DNA of 40,447 nt, from contig NZ_DAOKZA010000034.1 of the NCBI RefSeq assembly GCF_035325925.1, positions 1-40,447 of the forward strand. Reading direction: 5' to 3'. Made by a program: the position numbers and the translations under genes. The notes beneath the pieces are model-generated. The model ran no database searches, had not been told where the DNA came from, and saw only the letters and a program-made list of their open reading frames with translations. Source of the stretch: Calidifontimicrobium sp035325925 (GTDB lineage: Bacteria > Pseudomonadota > Gammaproteobacteria > Burkholderiales > Burkholderiaceae_C). Below, in pieces: positions 1 to 8,240 of the stretch (the first letter of the stretch is position 1; every line of letters begins with the position of its first letter).

Positions 1-2
1 AG

Positions 3-875
<873 letters not shown>

Positions 876-884
876 CACGCGGAT

Positions 885-900
885 CGGCCCCGGGGGGCCG
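885..900 (+). terminator. GC hairpin between dnaK and dnaJ
   Basis: CGGCCCC and GGGGCCG form a perfect 7-bp inverted repeat separated by two G bases, ten bases after the dnaK stop. No T-run follows, so a classical intrinsic terminator is unlikely. It may be an attenuator or an mRNA-stability stem that lowers dnaJ relative to dnaK. The function is inferred. Confidence 0.3.
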
Positions 901-986
901 GCCGCGGGTCTGCGCCGCGTTCGAGGTGAGCGACCCGGTCCTCACCTCGACGCGGCGGTTCCGTTTCGGGTGAACCGAGATCGCTC

Positions 987-2135
987 ATGGCAGCCAAGCG
1001 CGACTACTACGACGTCCTCGGGGTGGCGAAGAACGCCTCCGACGACGACATCAAGAAGGCCTACCGCAAGCTGGCCATGAAGCACCACCCTGACCGCAAC
1101 CAGGGTGACGAGGCGAGGAAGGCCGAGGAGAAGTTCAAGGAGGCCAAGGAGGCCTACGAGATGCTCTCCGACCCGCAGAAGCGCGCCGCGTACGACCAGT
1201 TCGGCCATGCCGGCGTCGACCCGAACATGGGCATGGGTCGCGGCGGCGCGGGGCCGGAGGGCTTCGGCGGCTTCGCGGAAGCCTTCGGCGACATCTTCGG
1301 CGACCTGTTCGGCGCCGGCGCGGCCGGCGCGCGCCGCGGCGGCAAGCAGGTCTACCGCGGCGCCGACCTCAGCTACGCGATGGAGATCACGCTCGAGGAG
1401 GCGGCGCACGGCAAGGACACGCAGATCCGCATCCCGAGCTGGGACGGCTGCGAGACGTGCCACGGCAGCGGCGCCAAACCCGGCACCAGCGCCAAGACCT
1501 GCAGCAGCTGCAACGGCGCCGGCACGGTGCACCTGCGCCAGGGCTTCTTCAGCATCCAGCAGACCTGCCCGCACTGTCACGGCAGCGGCAAGATCATCCC
1601 CGACCCCTGCCCCAGCTGCCACGGCGCCGGGCGCGTGAAGAAGCAGAAGACGCTCGAGGTCAAGATCCCGGCCGGCATCAACGAGGGCATGCGCATCCGC
1701 TCGGCGGGCAACGGCGAGCCGGGCACCAACGGCGGGCCGCCGGGCGACCTGTACATCGAGATCCGCATCCGGCAGCACGACATCTTCGAACGCGACGGCG
1801 ACGACCTGCACTGCACCGTGCCGGTGGGCGTGACCACCGCCGCGCTCGGCGGCACGATCGAGGTGCCCACGCTCGGCGGCAAGGCCGAGATCGAACTGCC
1901 CGAGGGCACGCAGCACGGCAAGACGTTCCGCCTGCGAGGCAAGGGCATCAAGGGCATCCGCTCGAGCTACCCGGGCGACCTGTACTGTCACGTCGCGATC
2001 GAGACGCCGGTCAAGCTGACGGAACACCAGCGCAAGCTGCTGCGCGAGCTCGACGAGAGCTTCCGCAAGGGCGGCGACCGCCACTCGCCGAACGCCAAGA
2101 GCTGGACCGACCGCGTCAAGGACCTGTTCAAGTAG
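987..2135 (+). CDS. dnaJ: Chaperone protein DnaJ (type I Hsp40)
   Basis: Co-chaperone of 382 residues that stimulates DnaK ATP hydrolysis and delivers unfolded substrates. The J-domain is at about residues 4-70 with the essential HPD at 34-36. A Gly/Phe-rich linker follows (about 75-120). The cysteine-rich domain has four CxxCxGxG repeats beginning near residues 155, 172, 194 and 208, which bind two zinc ions. The rest is the two-barrel C-terminal substrate-binding domain and dimerisation tail. The length matches the family (about 375). The ATG at 987 gives the conserved start MAAKRDYYDVLGV. The dnaK-dnaJ order is standard in proteobacteria. The large minus-strand frame over the same bases is a codon-bias shadow. 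Confidence 0.98.
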   Translation: MAAKRDYYDVLGVAKNASDDDIKKAYRKLAMKHHPDRNQGDEARKAEEKFKEAKEAYEMLSDPQKRAAYDQFGHAGVDPNMGMGRGGAGPEGFGGFAEAFGDIFGDLFGAGAAGARRGGKQVYRGADLSYAMEITLEEAAHGKDTQIRIPSWDGCETCHGSGAKPGTSAKTCSSCNGAGTVHLRQGFFSIQQTCPHCHGSGKIIPDPCPSCHGAGRVKKQKTLEVKIPAGINEGMRIRSAGNGEPGTNGGPPGDLYIEIRIRQHDIFERDGDDLHCTVPVGVTTAALGGTIEVPTLGGKAEIELPEGTQHGKTFRLRGKGIKGIRSSYPGDLYCHVAIETPVKLTEHQRKLLRELDESFRKGGDRHSPNAKSWTDRVKDLFK

Positions 2136-2178
2136 CCTGCGGACTCAAGTCGCAGCGCCGGCGGCCGATACGCCGGCG

Positions 2179-3837
2179 ATGTACCTGCTCGATCGCGACA
2201 TCGCCGACTGCCGCGCCCTGCTCGTCGACGGCAACCCGACGTCGCGCAGCATCCTCGCCGCGCAGATGCGCGAGTTCGGCGTCGTGCACATCGTGCAATG
2301 TTCACGCACCGCCGACGCACGCAAGCGCCTCGAACTCGAGAACTACGACCTGGTGCTGTGCGAACAGCACTTCCACGGCGACGGCTACTCGGGCCAGGAC
2401 CTGCTCGACGACCTGCGCCGCGCGCAGATGCTGCCGTACGCGACGGTGTTCCTGATGATCACCGGCGAAGCGAGCTACGCCAGCGTCGCCGAGGCCGCCG
2501 AGTCGGCGCTCGACGGCTACCTGCTCAAGCCCTACACCGCGCAGGCGCTGGCCGAGCGCGTCAAGCAGGCGCGCGCGCGCAAGCGCGCGCTCAACGACGT
2601 CTTCGCCGCGATCGAGGCTGACCGGCCCGCCGACGCGGCCGCGCTGGCGCTGCGGCGCTTCGGGCAGCGTGCGCCGTTCTGGTTGTACGCGGCGCGCATC
2701 GGCGCCGAACTGCTGCTGCGTCTGGGCCGGGTTCCCGCCGCTTCGCAGGTCTACGAGGCGGTGCTCGCACACAAGCCGCTGGCGTGGGCGCGGCTGGGCG
2801 TGGCGCGTGCTCAGGCCGACGCCGGCCAGGCGATCGCCGCGCTGCGCACGCTCGACGCGCTGGCCGCCGACGAGCCGCAGTACGCCGATGCGCTGGATCT
2901 TCGCTCGCGGGTGCAGCTCGAGCTGGGCCAGCTCGACGCGGCACTGCGCAGCGCCCGCGACGCCAGCACGACGACACCGGGCTCGATCGAACGCGTGCAG
3001 CGCCTGGGCCTGCTCGCGTTCTACCGCGGCCAGGTCGACGAGGCGACGAGGGCGCTCGAGCGCGCGGTGGCGCAAGGCATCGGCTCGAAGATGTTCGACC
3101 CGCTGGCGCTGCTGCTGCTCGGCGCGCTGCGTTTCCGCGCGCGCGAGCGCAAGGGCCTGCTGCGCTGCCTCGACAACCTCGAGCACCTGGCGCGCGGAGA
3201 CGACACCCCACGCCTGCCGCGCTTCGTGCGCGTGCTGCGCGCGCTCGACCTGATGCTGCAACGCCAGGTCGGCGCGGTGGCGCAGGCCGTCGACGCACTG
3301 GCCGCCGAACGGCTGGAGCCGGACTTCGACCTCGAGGCCGCGTGCAACCTGCTGACGCTGCTCGCGCTGCTGGCCGACACCGGGATCCGCCTCGAGCAGG
3401 TGCCCGCCTGGACCGAGCAGCTGGCGCTGCGTTTTTGCACCACCAAGGGGTCGACCGAACTGCTCGCCGGCGCCGCGCTCGACCAGCCGCACACCGCCGA
3501 GGCGGTGCAGCGTGCGCACGCGCGCGTACTCGCCCTGGCCGAGCAGGCGATGGCGCTGAAGATGGACGGCGATCCGCGCGGCGCGGTGCGCGCGCTGATC
3601 GCACACGGCGCGCAGACGCACAACGCCAAGCTCCTCGAGACGGCCGCGATGACGCTGCACCGCTACCGCACCCAGATCGCCGACGCCGATGCCCTCGCCG
3701 CCACCGTCGACGCGATGCGCGAGCGCCACCCCGCCGCCGCCCTGCCGCGGCTCGGCCAGGCGCTCGGACGCCAAGCCGGGGGGCTGCGCCTGCGCACGGC
3801 CGCAGCCGCGATCGCCTCGTCGGCGGCGGCGGCGTAG
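2179..3837 (+). CDS. TPR protein with N-terminal degenerate receiver domain
   Basis: Protein of 552 residues. Residues about 10-130 have a CheY-like receiver fold: LLVDGN near the start, the MITGE strand with Thr95, and LLKPY with Lys117, the conserved lysine. The usual phospho-acceptor Asp is replaced by Glu62 (context VLCEQ). The second residue of the acidic pair is Gly18 instead of Asp, so normal phosphorylation looks impossible or altered. Residues from about 135 on are helical tetratricopeptide-like repeats (Ala/Leu/Arg-rich, with LGRVPAASQVYEAVL and LGQLDAALRSARDA units), suggesting a protein-protein scaffold. No DNA-binding or catalytic output domain is visible. The gene starts 43 bases after dnaJ and could be cotranscribed with it. 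No specific function is assigned. Confidence 0.8.
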   Translation: MYLLDRDIADCRALLVDGNPTSRSILAAQMREFGVVHIVQCSRTADARKRLELENYDLVLCEQHFHGDGYSGQDLLDDLRRAQMLPYATVFLMITGEASYASVAEAAESALDGYLLKPYTAQALAERVKQARARKRALNDVFAAIEADRPADAAALALRRFGQRAPFWLYAARIGAELLLRLGRVPAASQVYEAVLAHKPLAWARLGVARAQADAGQAIAALRTLDALAADEPQYADALDLRSRVQLELGQLDAALRSARDASTTTPGSIERVQRLGLLAFYRGQVDEATRALERAVAQGIGSKMFDPLALLLLGALRFRARERKGLLRCLDNLEHLARGDDTPRLPRFVRVLRALDLMLQRQVGAVAQAVDALAAERLEPDFDLEAACNLLTLLALLADTGIRLEQVPAWTEQLALRFCTTKGSTELLAGAALDQPHTAEAVQRAHARVLALAEQAMALKMDGDPRGAVRALIAHGAQTHNAKLLETAAMTLHRYRTQIADADALAATVDAMRERHPAAALPRLGQALGRQAGGLRLRTAAAAIASSAAAA

Positions 3838-3850
3838 CGCCGGACGCCGC

Positions 3851-4216
3851 GGCGACGCCGACGCCGCGCGCACCGCGCACGACGTGGTCGCGGCTGCGAC
3901 ATGGCTGCACGACCGTGACGCCAACGCCTGGCTGGCGCTGGCCCGCAACGAGATCGGGCGCTGCGCGACCAATGGCTTCGCGTGGCACAGCCGCGCGCAT
4001 CAGCGCGCGCGGCTGCTCGCGCTCGGCAGCCAGCCGCAGGGGGCGATCGACGCGCTGCGCCGCGCCGTCGACGCCGACTGGCGCCGCGCCTGAGGCATCG
4101 CGCTGCGTCCGGCGCTCGCCGTCGTCGCGCTGAGGCCCGAGGTCGGCGCACTGATCGGTGCGCTGCGCCTCGAGATCGCACGCCAGCGCGCAAGGGTCGA
4201 GCGCGAAGGCGGCTGA
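3851..4216 (+). pseudogene. Remnant of a TPR regulator C-terminus (CadC-like), interrupted by TGA
   Basis: The reading frame starting at 3851 encodes a helical TPR-like stretch (TWLHDRDANAWLALARNEIG, then AIDALRRAVDADW). It meets a TGA at 4091-4093 and, read through, continues with LRPALAVVALRPEVGAL and IARQRARVEREGG to a TGA at 4214. That tail resembles the C-termini of winged-helix/TPR regulators of the CadC type, where a repeat ending in AVDAGW is followed by a DPALAxLRxxPE segment and a final QRARVE helix. A single base change (TGG to TGA) would explain the stop. No upstream part of such a gene is present, because the preceding bases code for the pseudo-receiver protein in another frame. 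The family assignment is from memory of the motif and is moderately weak. Confidence 0.4.
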
Positions 4217-4310
4217 TCGGCGCGGCGCGGCTCGGCGGCACGACCGGCGAGGCGGTGCGCGACGGCTGCCGGTCGCACCGCCCGCCGGCGCCTGGCACCC
4301 GCATCGACGG

Positions 4311-5453
4311 TCAGCCGAACAAGTCGCCTTGCTTGGCGTCAATCGTCGTGCCGGCGCGCAACGGTGCCTGGAAACCCGATGCGTCGAGCTCGATGCGCGT
4401 GGCGTTCAGGCCCAGCCGCGCGGCGGCCTTGCGCAGGCGCTGGCGCAGCAACTCGGCCCACACACCCTGCCCGGTCATGCGTGTGCCGAAATTCGGGTCG
4501 TTGTCGCGACCTGCGCGCATCTCGCGCACGCGCGCCATCACCCGCTGCGCACGCGACGGGAAGTGCCGTTGCAGCCAGTCCTGGAACAGCGGGCTCACTT
4601 CCCAGGGCAGGCGCAGCACGATGCTGAACGCAGCGCGCGCGCCGGCCCCGGCGGCGGCTTCGAGGATGCGTTCGAGCTCGGGTTCGTTGACGAAAGGGAT
4701 GATCGGCGAGACGCTGACCCCGACAGGCACGCCCGCGCTCGCCAGCGTCGCGATCGTGCGCAGCCGCCGGTGCGGCGCTGCGGCGCGCGGCTCCATGATG
4801 CGCGCCAGCGCCGGGTCCAGCGTGGTCAGCGAGACGTACACCGCGGCCCGACCGGCCTGCGCCATCGGCGCGATCAGGTCGAGGTCGCGTTCGACCAGCG
4901 CCGACTTGGTGACGATCGCGAACGGGTGCGCGCACTCGGCCAGCACCTGCAGCACCGCACGCGTGATACCCAACCGCCGCTCGACCGGCTGGTAGGCGTC
5001 GGTCGCCGAGCCGATGTTGATCAGTGCCGGCTGGTAGGTGCGGCTGCCCAGCGCCTCGCGCAGCCGCTCCGCGGCGTTGACCTTGGCGACGATGCGCGTC
5101 TCGAAGTCCAGCCCCGGCGATAGGTTGAGGTAGCTGTGTGTCGGCCTCGCGTAGCAGTAGATGCAGCCGTGTTCGCAGCCGCGGTACGGGTTGATCGACA
5201 GGTCGAAGCCGATGTCGGGCGAGTCGTTGCCCGTGAGGATGGTGCGCACGCGCTGCTCGATGACCTGCGTGTGCGGCGCCAGCCGTTGCTCGGTGGCGTG
5301 CTGCTCGAGCGTGCCCCAGCCGTCGTCGAAGGCTTCGCGGCGGTCGCCGTCGAAGCGGTGGGCGATGGCCCAGTCGGTGCCGCGCCCCTTCGTGGTGGGC
5401 TGGCAGACCCAACGGACCTGAGCGGCAACGCAAGAGCGGGAGGCGTCTGGCAT
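4311..5453 (-). CDS. PA0069-family radical SAM protein (SplB-related)
   Basis: Radical S-adenosylmethionine enzyme of about 380 residues. The conserved core NPYRGCEHGCIYCYARPTH carries the CxxxCxxC triad that binds the 4Fe-4S cluster. The N-terminal KGRG segment, the DDGWG motif and the later PIIPFVNEPELE region match the PA0069/Rv2578c family, which is related to spore photoproduct lyase (SplB). Its substrate is not established. I prefer the ATG at 5453. A GTG start at 5492 would place the LexA-like operator inside the coding region. No Shine-Dalgarno sequence precedes 5453, and a TATATT hexamer ends six bases before it, so the message may be leaderless. The operator predicts induction by DNA damage. 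Downstream lies the decayed remnant at 3851-4216. Confidence 0.9.
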   Translation of the reverse strand: MPDASRSCVAAQVRWVCQPTTKGRGTDWAIAHRFDGDRREAFDDGWGTLEQHATEQRLAPHTQVIEQRVRTILTGNDSPDIGFDLSINPYRGCEHGCIYCYARPTHSYLNLSPGLDFETRIVAKVNAAERLREALGSRTYQPALINIGSATDAYQPVERRLGITRAVLQVLAECAHPFAIVTKSALVERDLDLIAPMAQAGRAAVYVSLTTLDPALARIMEPRAAAPHRRLRTIATLASAGVPVGVSVSPIIPFVNEPELERILEAAAGAGARAAFSIVLRLPWEVSPLFQDWLQRHFPSRAQRVMARVREMRAGRDNDPNFGTRMTGQGVWAELLRQRLRKAAARLGLNATRIELDASGFQAPLRAGTTIDAKQGDLFG

Positions 5454-5472
5454 ACTGTAAATATATACAGTT
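5453..5472 (-). promoter_or_regulatory. LexA (SOS) box at the radical SAM gene start
   Basis: The 20-mer TACTGTAAATATATACAGTT has CTGT at 5455-5458 and ACAG at 5467-5470 with eight A/T bases between them. It differs from the Escherichia coli LexA consensus at only two positions and has a perfect CTGT-N8-ACAG core. In a roughly 70% GC region this AT-rich island is exceptional. It directly abuts the start codon of the minus-strand radical SAM gene, the only gene it could serve, since the flanking dnaB is convergently placed upstream on the same strand and ends at 5540. It also holds the likely -10 element. Confidence 0.85.
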
Positions 5473-5539
5473 ATCGCCCGATGCGCCAGCACTCACCGCC
5501 CCGACGCGCCCCGGCAACGCGCCCGGCGGGGCGCTGCGA

Positions 5540-6964
5540 TCAGTAGCCCGGGTCGGCGTGCCCGGCGGCCAGGTTTTCGAAGCGCGTCAGCGGCTTCAGG
5601 AAGGTCAGCTTCACCTCGCCGGTGGGCCCGTTGCGCTGCTTGCCGATGATGATCTCGGCCACGCCCGGCTCCTTGCTGTCCTTGTTGTAGTAGTCGTCGC
5701 GGTAGATGAACATGATGACGTCGGCATCCTGCTCGATCGCGCCGGACTCGCGCAGGTCGCTCATCATCGGGCGCTTGTCGTTGCGCGTCTCGACGCTGCG
5801 GTTGAGCTGCGACAGTGCGATCACCGGGCACTGCAGTTCCTTGGCCAGCGCCTTCAGGCCCCGGCTGATCTCGCCGAGTTCGGTGGCGCGGTTCTCGTCG
5901 CTCGAACTGCTGCCGCTCATCAGCTGCAGGTAGTCGACGACGATCAGCCCCAGCCGGCCGCACTGGCGCGCCTGCCGGCGAGCGCGCGCGCGCAGTTCGG
6001 CCGGGTTCAGCGCCGGCGTCTCGTCGATGAACACCGACGCCTTGCTCAGCTTGTCGACCGCCTCGGTCAGCCGCGTCCACTCGTCGTCGCGCAGCGCACC
6101 GGTGCGCAGGTGCTGCTGGTCGATGCGCCCGAGCGAGCCGACCAGGCGCAGCGCGAGCTGAGAAGCGCCCATCTCCATCGAGAACACGACCACCGGCAGC
6201 CCCTCGTGCACCGCGACGTGCTCGGCGATGTTGAGCGCGAAGGCCGTCTTGCCCATCGACGGCCTCGCGGCGAGCACGATCAGGTCGCCAGGCTGCAGCC
6301 CGGCGGTCTTGCGGTCGAGCTCGTAGAAGCCGGTGCGCACGCCGGTGACCTCCTCGGCGCCGTTCTCGGCCAGCTCGGTGACGCGGTCGATCAGCTGCAT
6401 CACCAGGTGGTCCATGCGCTGGAAGCCCTGCTTGGTGCGCGAGCCCTCCTCGCCGATCTTGAAGATGCGGCTCTCGGCCTCGTCGAGGATCGTCGTCACG
6501 CTACGCCCCTGCGGGTTGAACGCGGTCGTGGCGATCTCGTCGCTGGCCTCGATCAGGCCGCGCAGGATCGCGCGCTCGCGCACGATCTCGGCGTAGCGGC
6601 GCAGGTTGGCGGCGCTGGGCACGCTCTGCGCCAGCGCGTTGAGGTAGGCCAGCCCGCCACAGTCGTCGGCCCTGCCCTGCATCTGCAACTGCTCGTAGAC
6701 GGTGATCACGTCGGCCGGTTTGCTGGCGTTGACCAGCGCGCCGATCGCCGCGTAGATCACGCGGTGCTCCCAGCGGTAGAAGTCACCGTCACGCAGCAGG
6801 TCGGCGGCGCGGTCCCAGGCACCGTTGTCGAGCAGCAGGCCGCCGAGCACGCTCTGCTCGGCCTCGATCGAGTGCGGCGGCACGCGCAGGCGTGCGACCT
6901 CGTCGTCGCGCGACGTGCCGCCGGCCTCGCGCGGCGCCGAGGGGGTCAGGGTTCGTTCGCTCAT
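5540..6964 (-). CDS. dnaB: Replicative DNA helicase DnaB
   Basis: Hexameric 5'-3' helicase that unwinds DNA at the replication fork. The N-terminal DnaB domain starts with the family motif PPHSIEAEQSVLGGLL (about residues 28-43), followed by a linker and the RecA-like domain. The Walker A is ARPSMGKTAFALNIA, the Walker B VVDYLQLM, and the motif-4 region FIYRDDYYN. I chose the ATG at 6964 (474 residues, near the family's 450-475). An ATG at 6985 and a TTG at 7042 would add a non-conserved leader. No Shine-Dalgarno sequence precedes 6964, and a TACGAT hexamer ends nine bases before it. It follows rplI, as is usual in betaproteobacteria, but a hairpin terminator lies between them. Confidence 0.97.
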   Translation of the reverse strand: MSERTLTPSAPREAGGTSRDDEVARLRVPPHSIEAEQSVLGGLLLDNGAWDRAADLLRDGDFYRWEHRVIYAAIGALVNASKPADVITVYEQLQMQGRADDCGGLAYLNALAQSVPSAANLRRYAEIVRERAILRGLIEASDEIATTAFNPQGRSVTTILDEAESRIFKIGEEGSRTKQGFQRMDHLVMQLIDRVTELAENGAEEVTGVRTGFYELDRKTAGLQPGDLIVLAARPSMGKTAFALNIAEHVAVHEGLPVVVFSMEMGASQLALRLVGSLGRIDQQHLRTGALRDDEWTRLTEAVDKLSKASVFIDETPALNPAELRARARRQARQCGRLGLIVVDYLQLMSGSSSSDENRATELGEISRGLKALAKELQCPVIALSQLNRSVETRNDKRPMMSDLRESGAIEQDADVIMFIYRDDYYNKDSKEPGVAEIIIGKQRNGPTGEVKLTFLKPLTRFENLAAGHADPGY

Positions 6965-6973
6965 GGTCGTGCG

Positions 6974-6979
6974 ATCGTA
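6974..6979 (-). promoter_or_regulatory. Possible -10 element of dnaB
   Basis: TACGAT on the minus strand ends nine bases before the ATG at 6964. With no ribosome-binding site and a terminator upstream, it could give dnaB its own promoter with a nearly leaderless message. No convincing -35 is seen. Confidence 0.3.
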
Positions 6980-7012
6980 GGGCATGGCGGCAACGCTGCC
7001 GGTGGACGAGCC

Positions 7013-7042
7013 TGTGTACAACCGGTTGACGGCAGTGGACAA
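7013..7042 (-). promoter_or_regulatory. Two DnaA-box-like 9-mers upstream of dnaB
   Basis: On the minus strand TTGTCCACT (7034-7042) and TTGTACACA (7013-7021) sit in the same orientation exactly 21 bp apart, two helical turns. The second fits TTRTNCACA fully and the first at eight of nine positions. They lie between the rplI terminator and the dnaB start, where DnaA could regulate dnaB. Binding is inferred. Confidence 0.4.
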
Positions 7043-7061
7043 CTGCGCCGCACAAAGACAA

Positions 7062-7083
7062 AGGGCCGGCGGTGGCCGGCCCT
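7062..7083 (-). terminator. Intrinsic terminator after rplI
   Basis: AGGGCCGGC (7062-7070) and GCCGGCCCT (7075-7083) form a perfect 9-bp stem with a 4-base loop. Read on the minus strand it is followed by the T-rich TTTGTCTTTGTG. It lies 21 bases past the rplI stop and separates the ribosomal operon from dnaB. Confidence 0.7.
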
Positions 7084-7103
7084 CGCACGCGCGGCGTCGC
7101 GAC

Positions 7104-7556
7104 TCAGTCGGCTTCGGCGACGACCTGCACCGAGATCTCGGCGACCACGTCGTGGTGCACCGCGACCGACACCGGGAACTCGCCGACGTGCTTCAGCGGG
7201 CCGTGCGGCATGCGCACCTGCGCCTTCTGCACCTCGAGGCCGATCTTCTTCAGCGCGTCGGCAACGTCGGCGTTGGTCACCGAGCCGAACAGGCGCCCGT
7301 CGACGCCGGCCTTCTGCGCGATGCGCACGGTCTTGCCGGCGAGCTTCTCGCCCAGCGCCTGCGCGGCGGTGAGTTTGTCGGCGGCGATCTTCTCCAGTTC
7401 GGCGCGCTTGGCCTCGAACTCCTTGATCGCGGCCTCGGTGGCGCGGCGCGCCTGCCTGGTCGGGATCAGGTAGTTGCGGGCGTAGCCGTCCTTGACCTTG
7501 ACGATGTCGCCCAGGTTGCCCAGGTTGGCGACCTTCTCGAGCAGGATGACTTGCAT
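7104..7556 (-). CDS. rplI: 50S ribosomal protein bL9
   Basis: Large-subunit protein of 150 residues that binds 23S rRNA. The N-terminal domain (MQVILLEKVANLGNLGDIVKVKDGYARNYLIP) is the classical L9 signature, followed by the long connecting helix (about residues 40-75, EAAIKEFEAKRAELEK) and the C-terminal domain with GRLFGSVT. The length equals the family norm (about 148-150). The start at 7556 gives the conserved first residues, and a purine stretch rich in G lies before it (GGGGGAGCC). It is the fourth gene of rpsF-priB-rpsR-rplI, 16 bases after rpsR. Confidence 0.98.
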   Translation of the reverse strand: MQVILLEKVANLGNLGDIVKVKDGYARNYLIPTRQARRATEAAIKEFEAKRAELEKIAADKLTAAQALGEKLAGKTVRIAQKAGVDGRLFGSVTNADVADALKKIGLEVQKAQVRMPHGPLKHVGEFPVSVAVHHDVVAEISVQVVAEAD

Positions 7557-7572
7557 GGTGTCTGGCTCCCCC

Positions 7573-7863
7573 TCAGGCCTTGTGCTGGTCGGTGTACGGG
7601 ATCAGCGCGAGGAAACGTGCGCGCTTGATCGCCGTGCCGAGCTGGCGCTGGTAGAACGCGCGCGTGCCGGTCAGACGCGCCGGCGTGATCTTGCCGTTCT
7701 CGCCGATGAAGTCGCGCAGCGTGTCGACGTCCTTGTAGTCGATCTCCTCGACACCGGCGACGGTGAAGCGGCAGAACTTCTTGCGCCTGAACAGCAGCGA
7801 CTGCTGGCTGCGGCGCGGCTTGCGGTCCTTGCTGCCCTTGCCCTTGCCTCGTGATGTGGCCAT
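7573..7863 (-). CDS. rpsR: 30S ribosomal protein bS18
   Basis: Small-subunit protein of 96 residues that forms a heterodimer with bS6 on the 16S rRNA platform. The core FRRKKFCRFT followed by IDYKDVDTLRDFIGENGKITPARLTGT is diagnostic. The basic C-terminal helix has QRQLGTAIKRARFLALIPY. The ATG at 7863 has a good AGGAG eight bases upstream. An upstream in-frame ATG-like extension to 7974 would overlap priB and is not conserved. It sits between priB and rplI. Confidence 0.98.
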   Translation of the reverse strand: MATSRGKGKGSKDRKPRRSQQSLLFRRKKFCRFTVAGVEEIDYKDVDTLRDFIGENGKITPARLTGTRAFYQRQLGTAIKRARFLALIPYTDQHKA

Positions 7864-7915
7864 GTGACTTGCTCCTGATGCGATTGCGGGCCGCGCCTCG
7901 CGCCGCCCTCGATGT

Positions 7916-8209
7916 TCATTCGACGGTCTCGACCGTGGTGACGTGGAACACGACGCCTCGCCCGTTGCGCCCACTGGCCAGGAAGCCCGCGAAGCGCGCC
8001 TGCGCCCCCAGCGGCAGCGGCATCAGCCGCTGCACCACCTCGTCGCCGAGCGCCACCGCCCTGATCTCCAGCGTGACGCGGCGCGGGTGCCCGGATTCGC
8101 TCGCCTGCGACTCGTGCGACAGACCGAGGTCGCAGGCCGGCGTGCCGGCCGGGGTGTAGCGCAAGGCCGAGCGCTCGGTCAGTTGCGCGGTCAGAACCAG
8201 CCGGTTCAT
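7916..8209 (-). CDS. priB: Primosomal replication protein N (PriB)
   Basis: Single-stranded-DNA-binding OB-fold protein of 97 residues used in PriA-dependent replication restart. The order MNRLVLTAQLTERSALRYTPAGTPACDLGL, then a LEIRAVALG strand and LASGRNGRGVVFHVTTVE, matches betaproteobacterial PriB and the N-terminal half of SSB. It lies between rpsF (31 bases upstream) and rpsR (52 bases downstream), the conserved place for priB in beta- and gammaproteobacteria. It is presumably cotranscribed with the ribosomal genes. Confidence 0.95.
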   Translation of the reverse strand: MNRLVLTAQLTERSALRYTPAGTPACDLGLSHESQASESGHPRRVTLEIRAVALGDEVVQRLMPLPLGAQARFAGFLASGRNGRGVVFHVTTVETVE

Positions 8210-8240
8210 CGCCGCGCCGCCGACGGCGTCGGCGCCGTGC

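Noticed and set aside
942..2084. Long minus-strand open frame opposite dnaJ
   Set aside because: It is a composition shadow of a certain gene, with Val/Leu/Arg/Ala-biased low-complexity sequence and no motif.
2302..3972. Long minus-strand open frame opposite the receiver-TPR gene
   Set aside because: The plus strand carries a recognisable receiver fold. The minus frame is Arg/Gln/Ala-rich with no domain and no start signal.
5454..5492. GTG start at 5492 for the radical SAM gene
   Set aside because: It would place the LexA box inside the coding region and adds a non-conserved leader. The ATG at 5453 is preferred.
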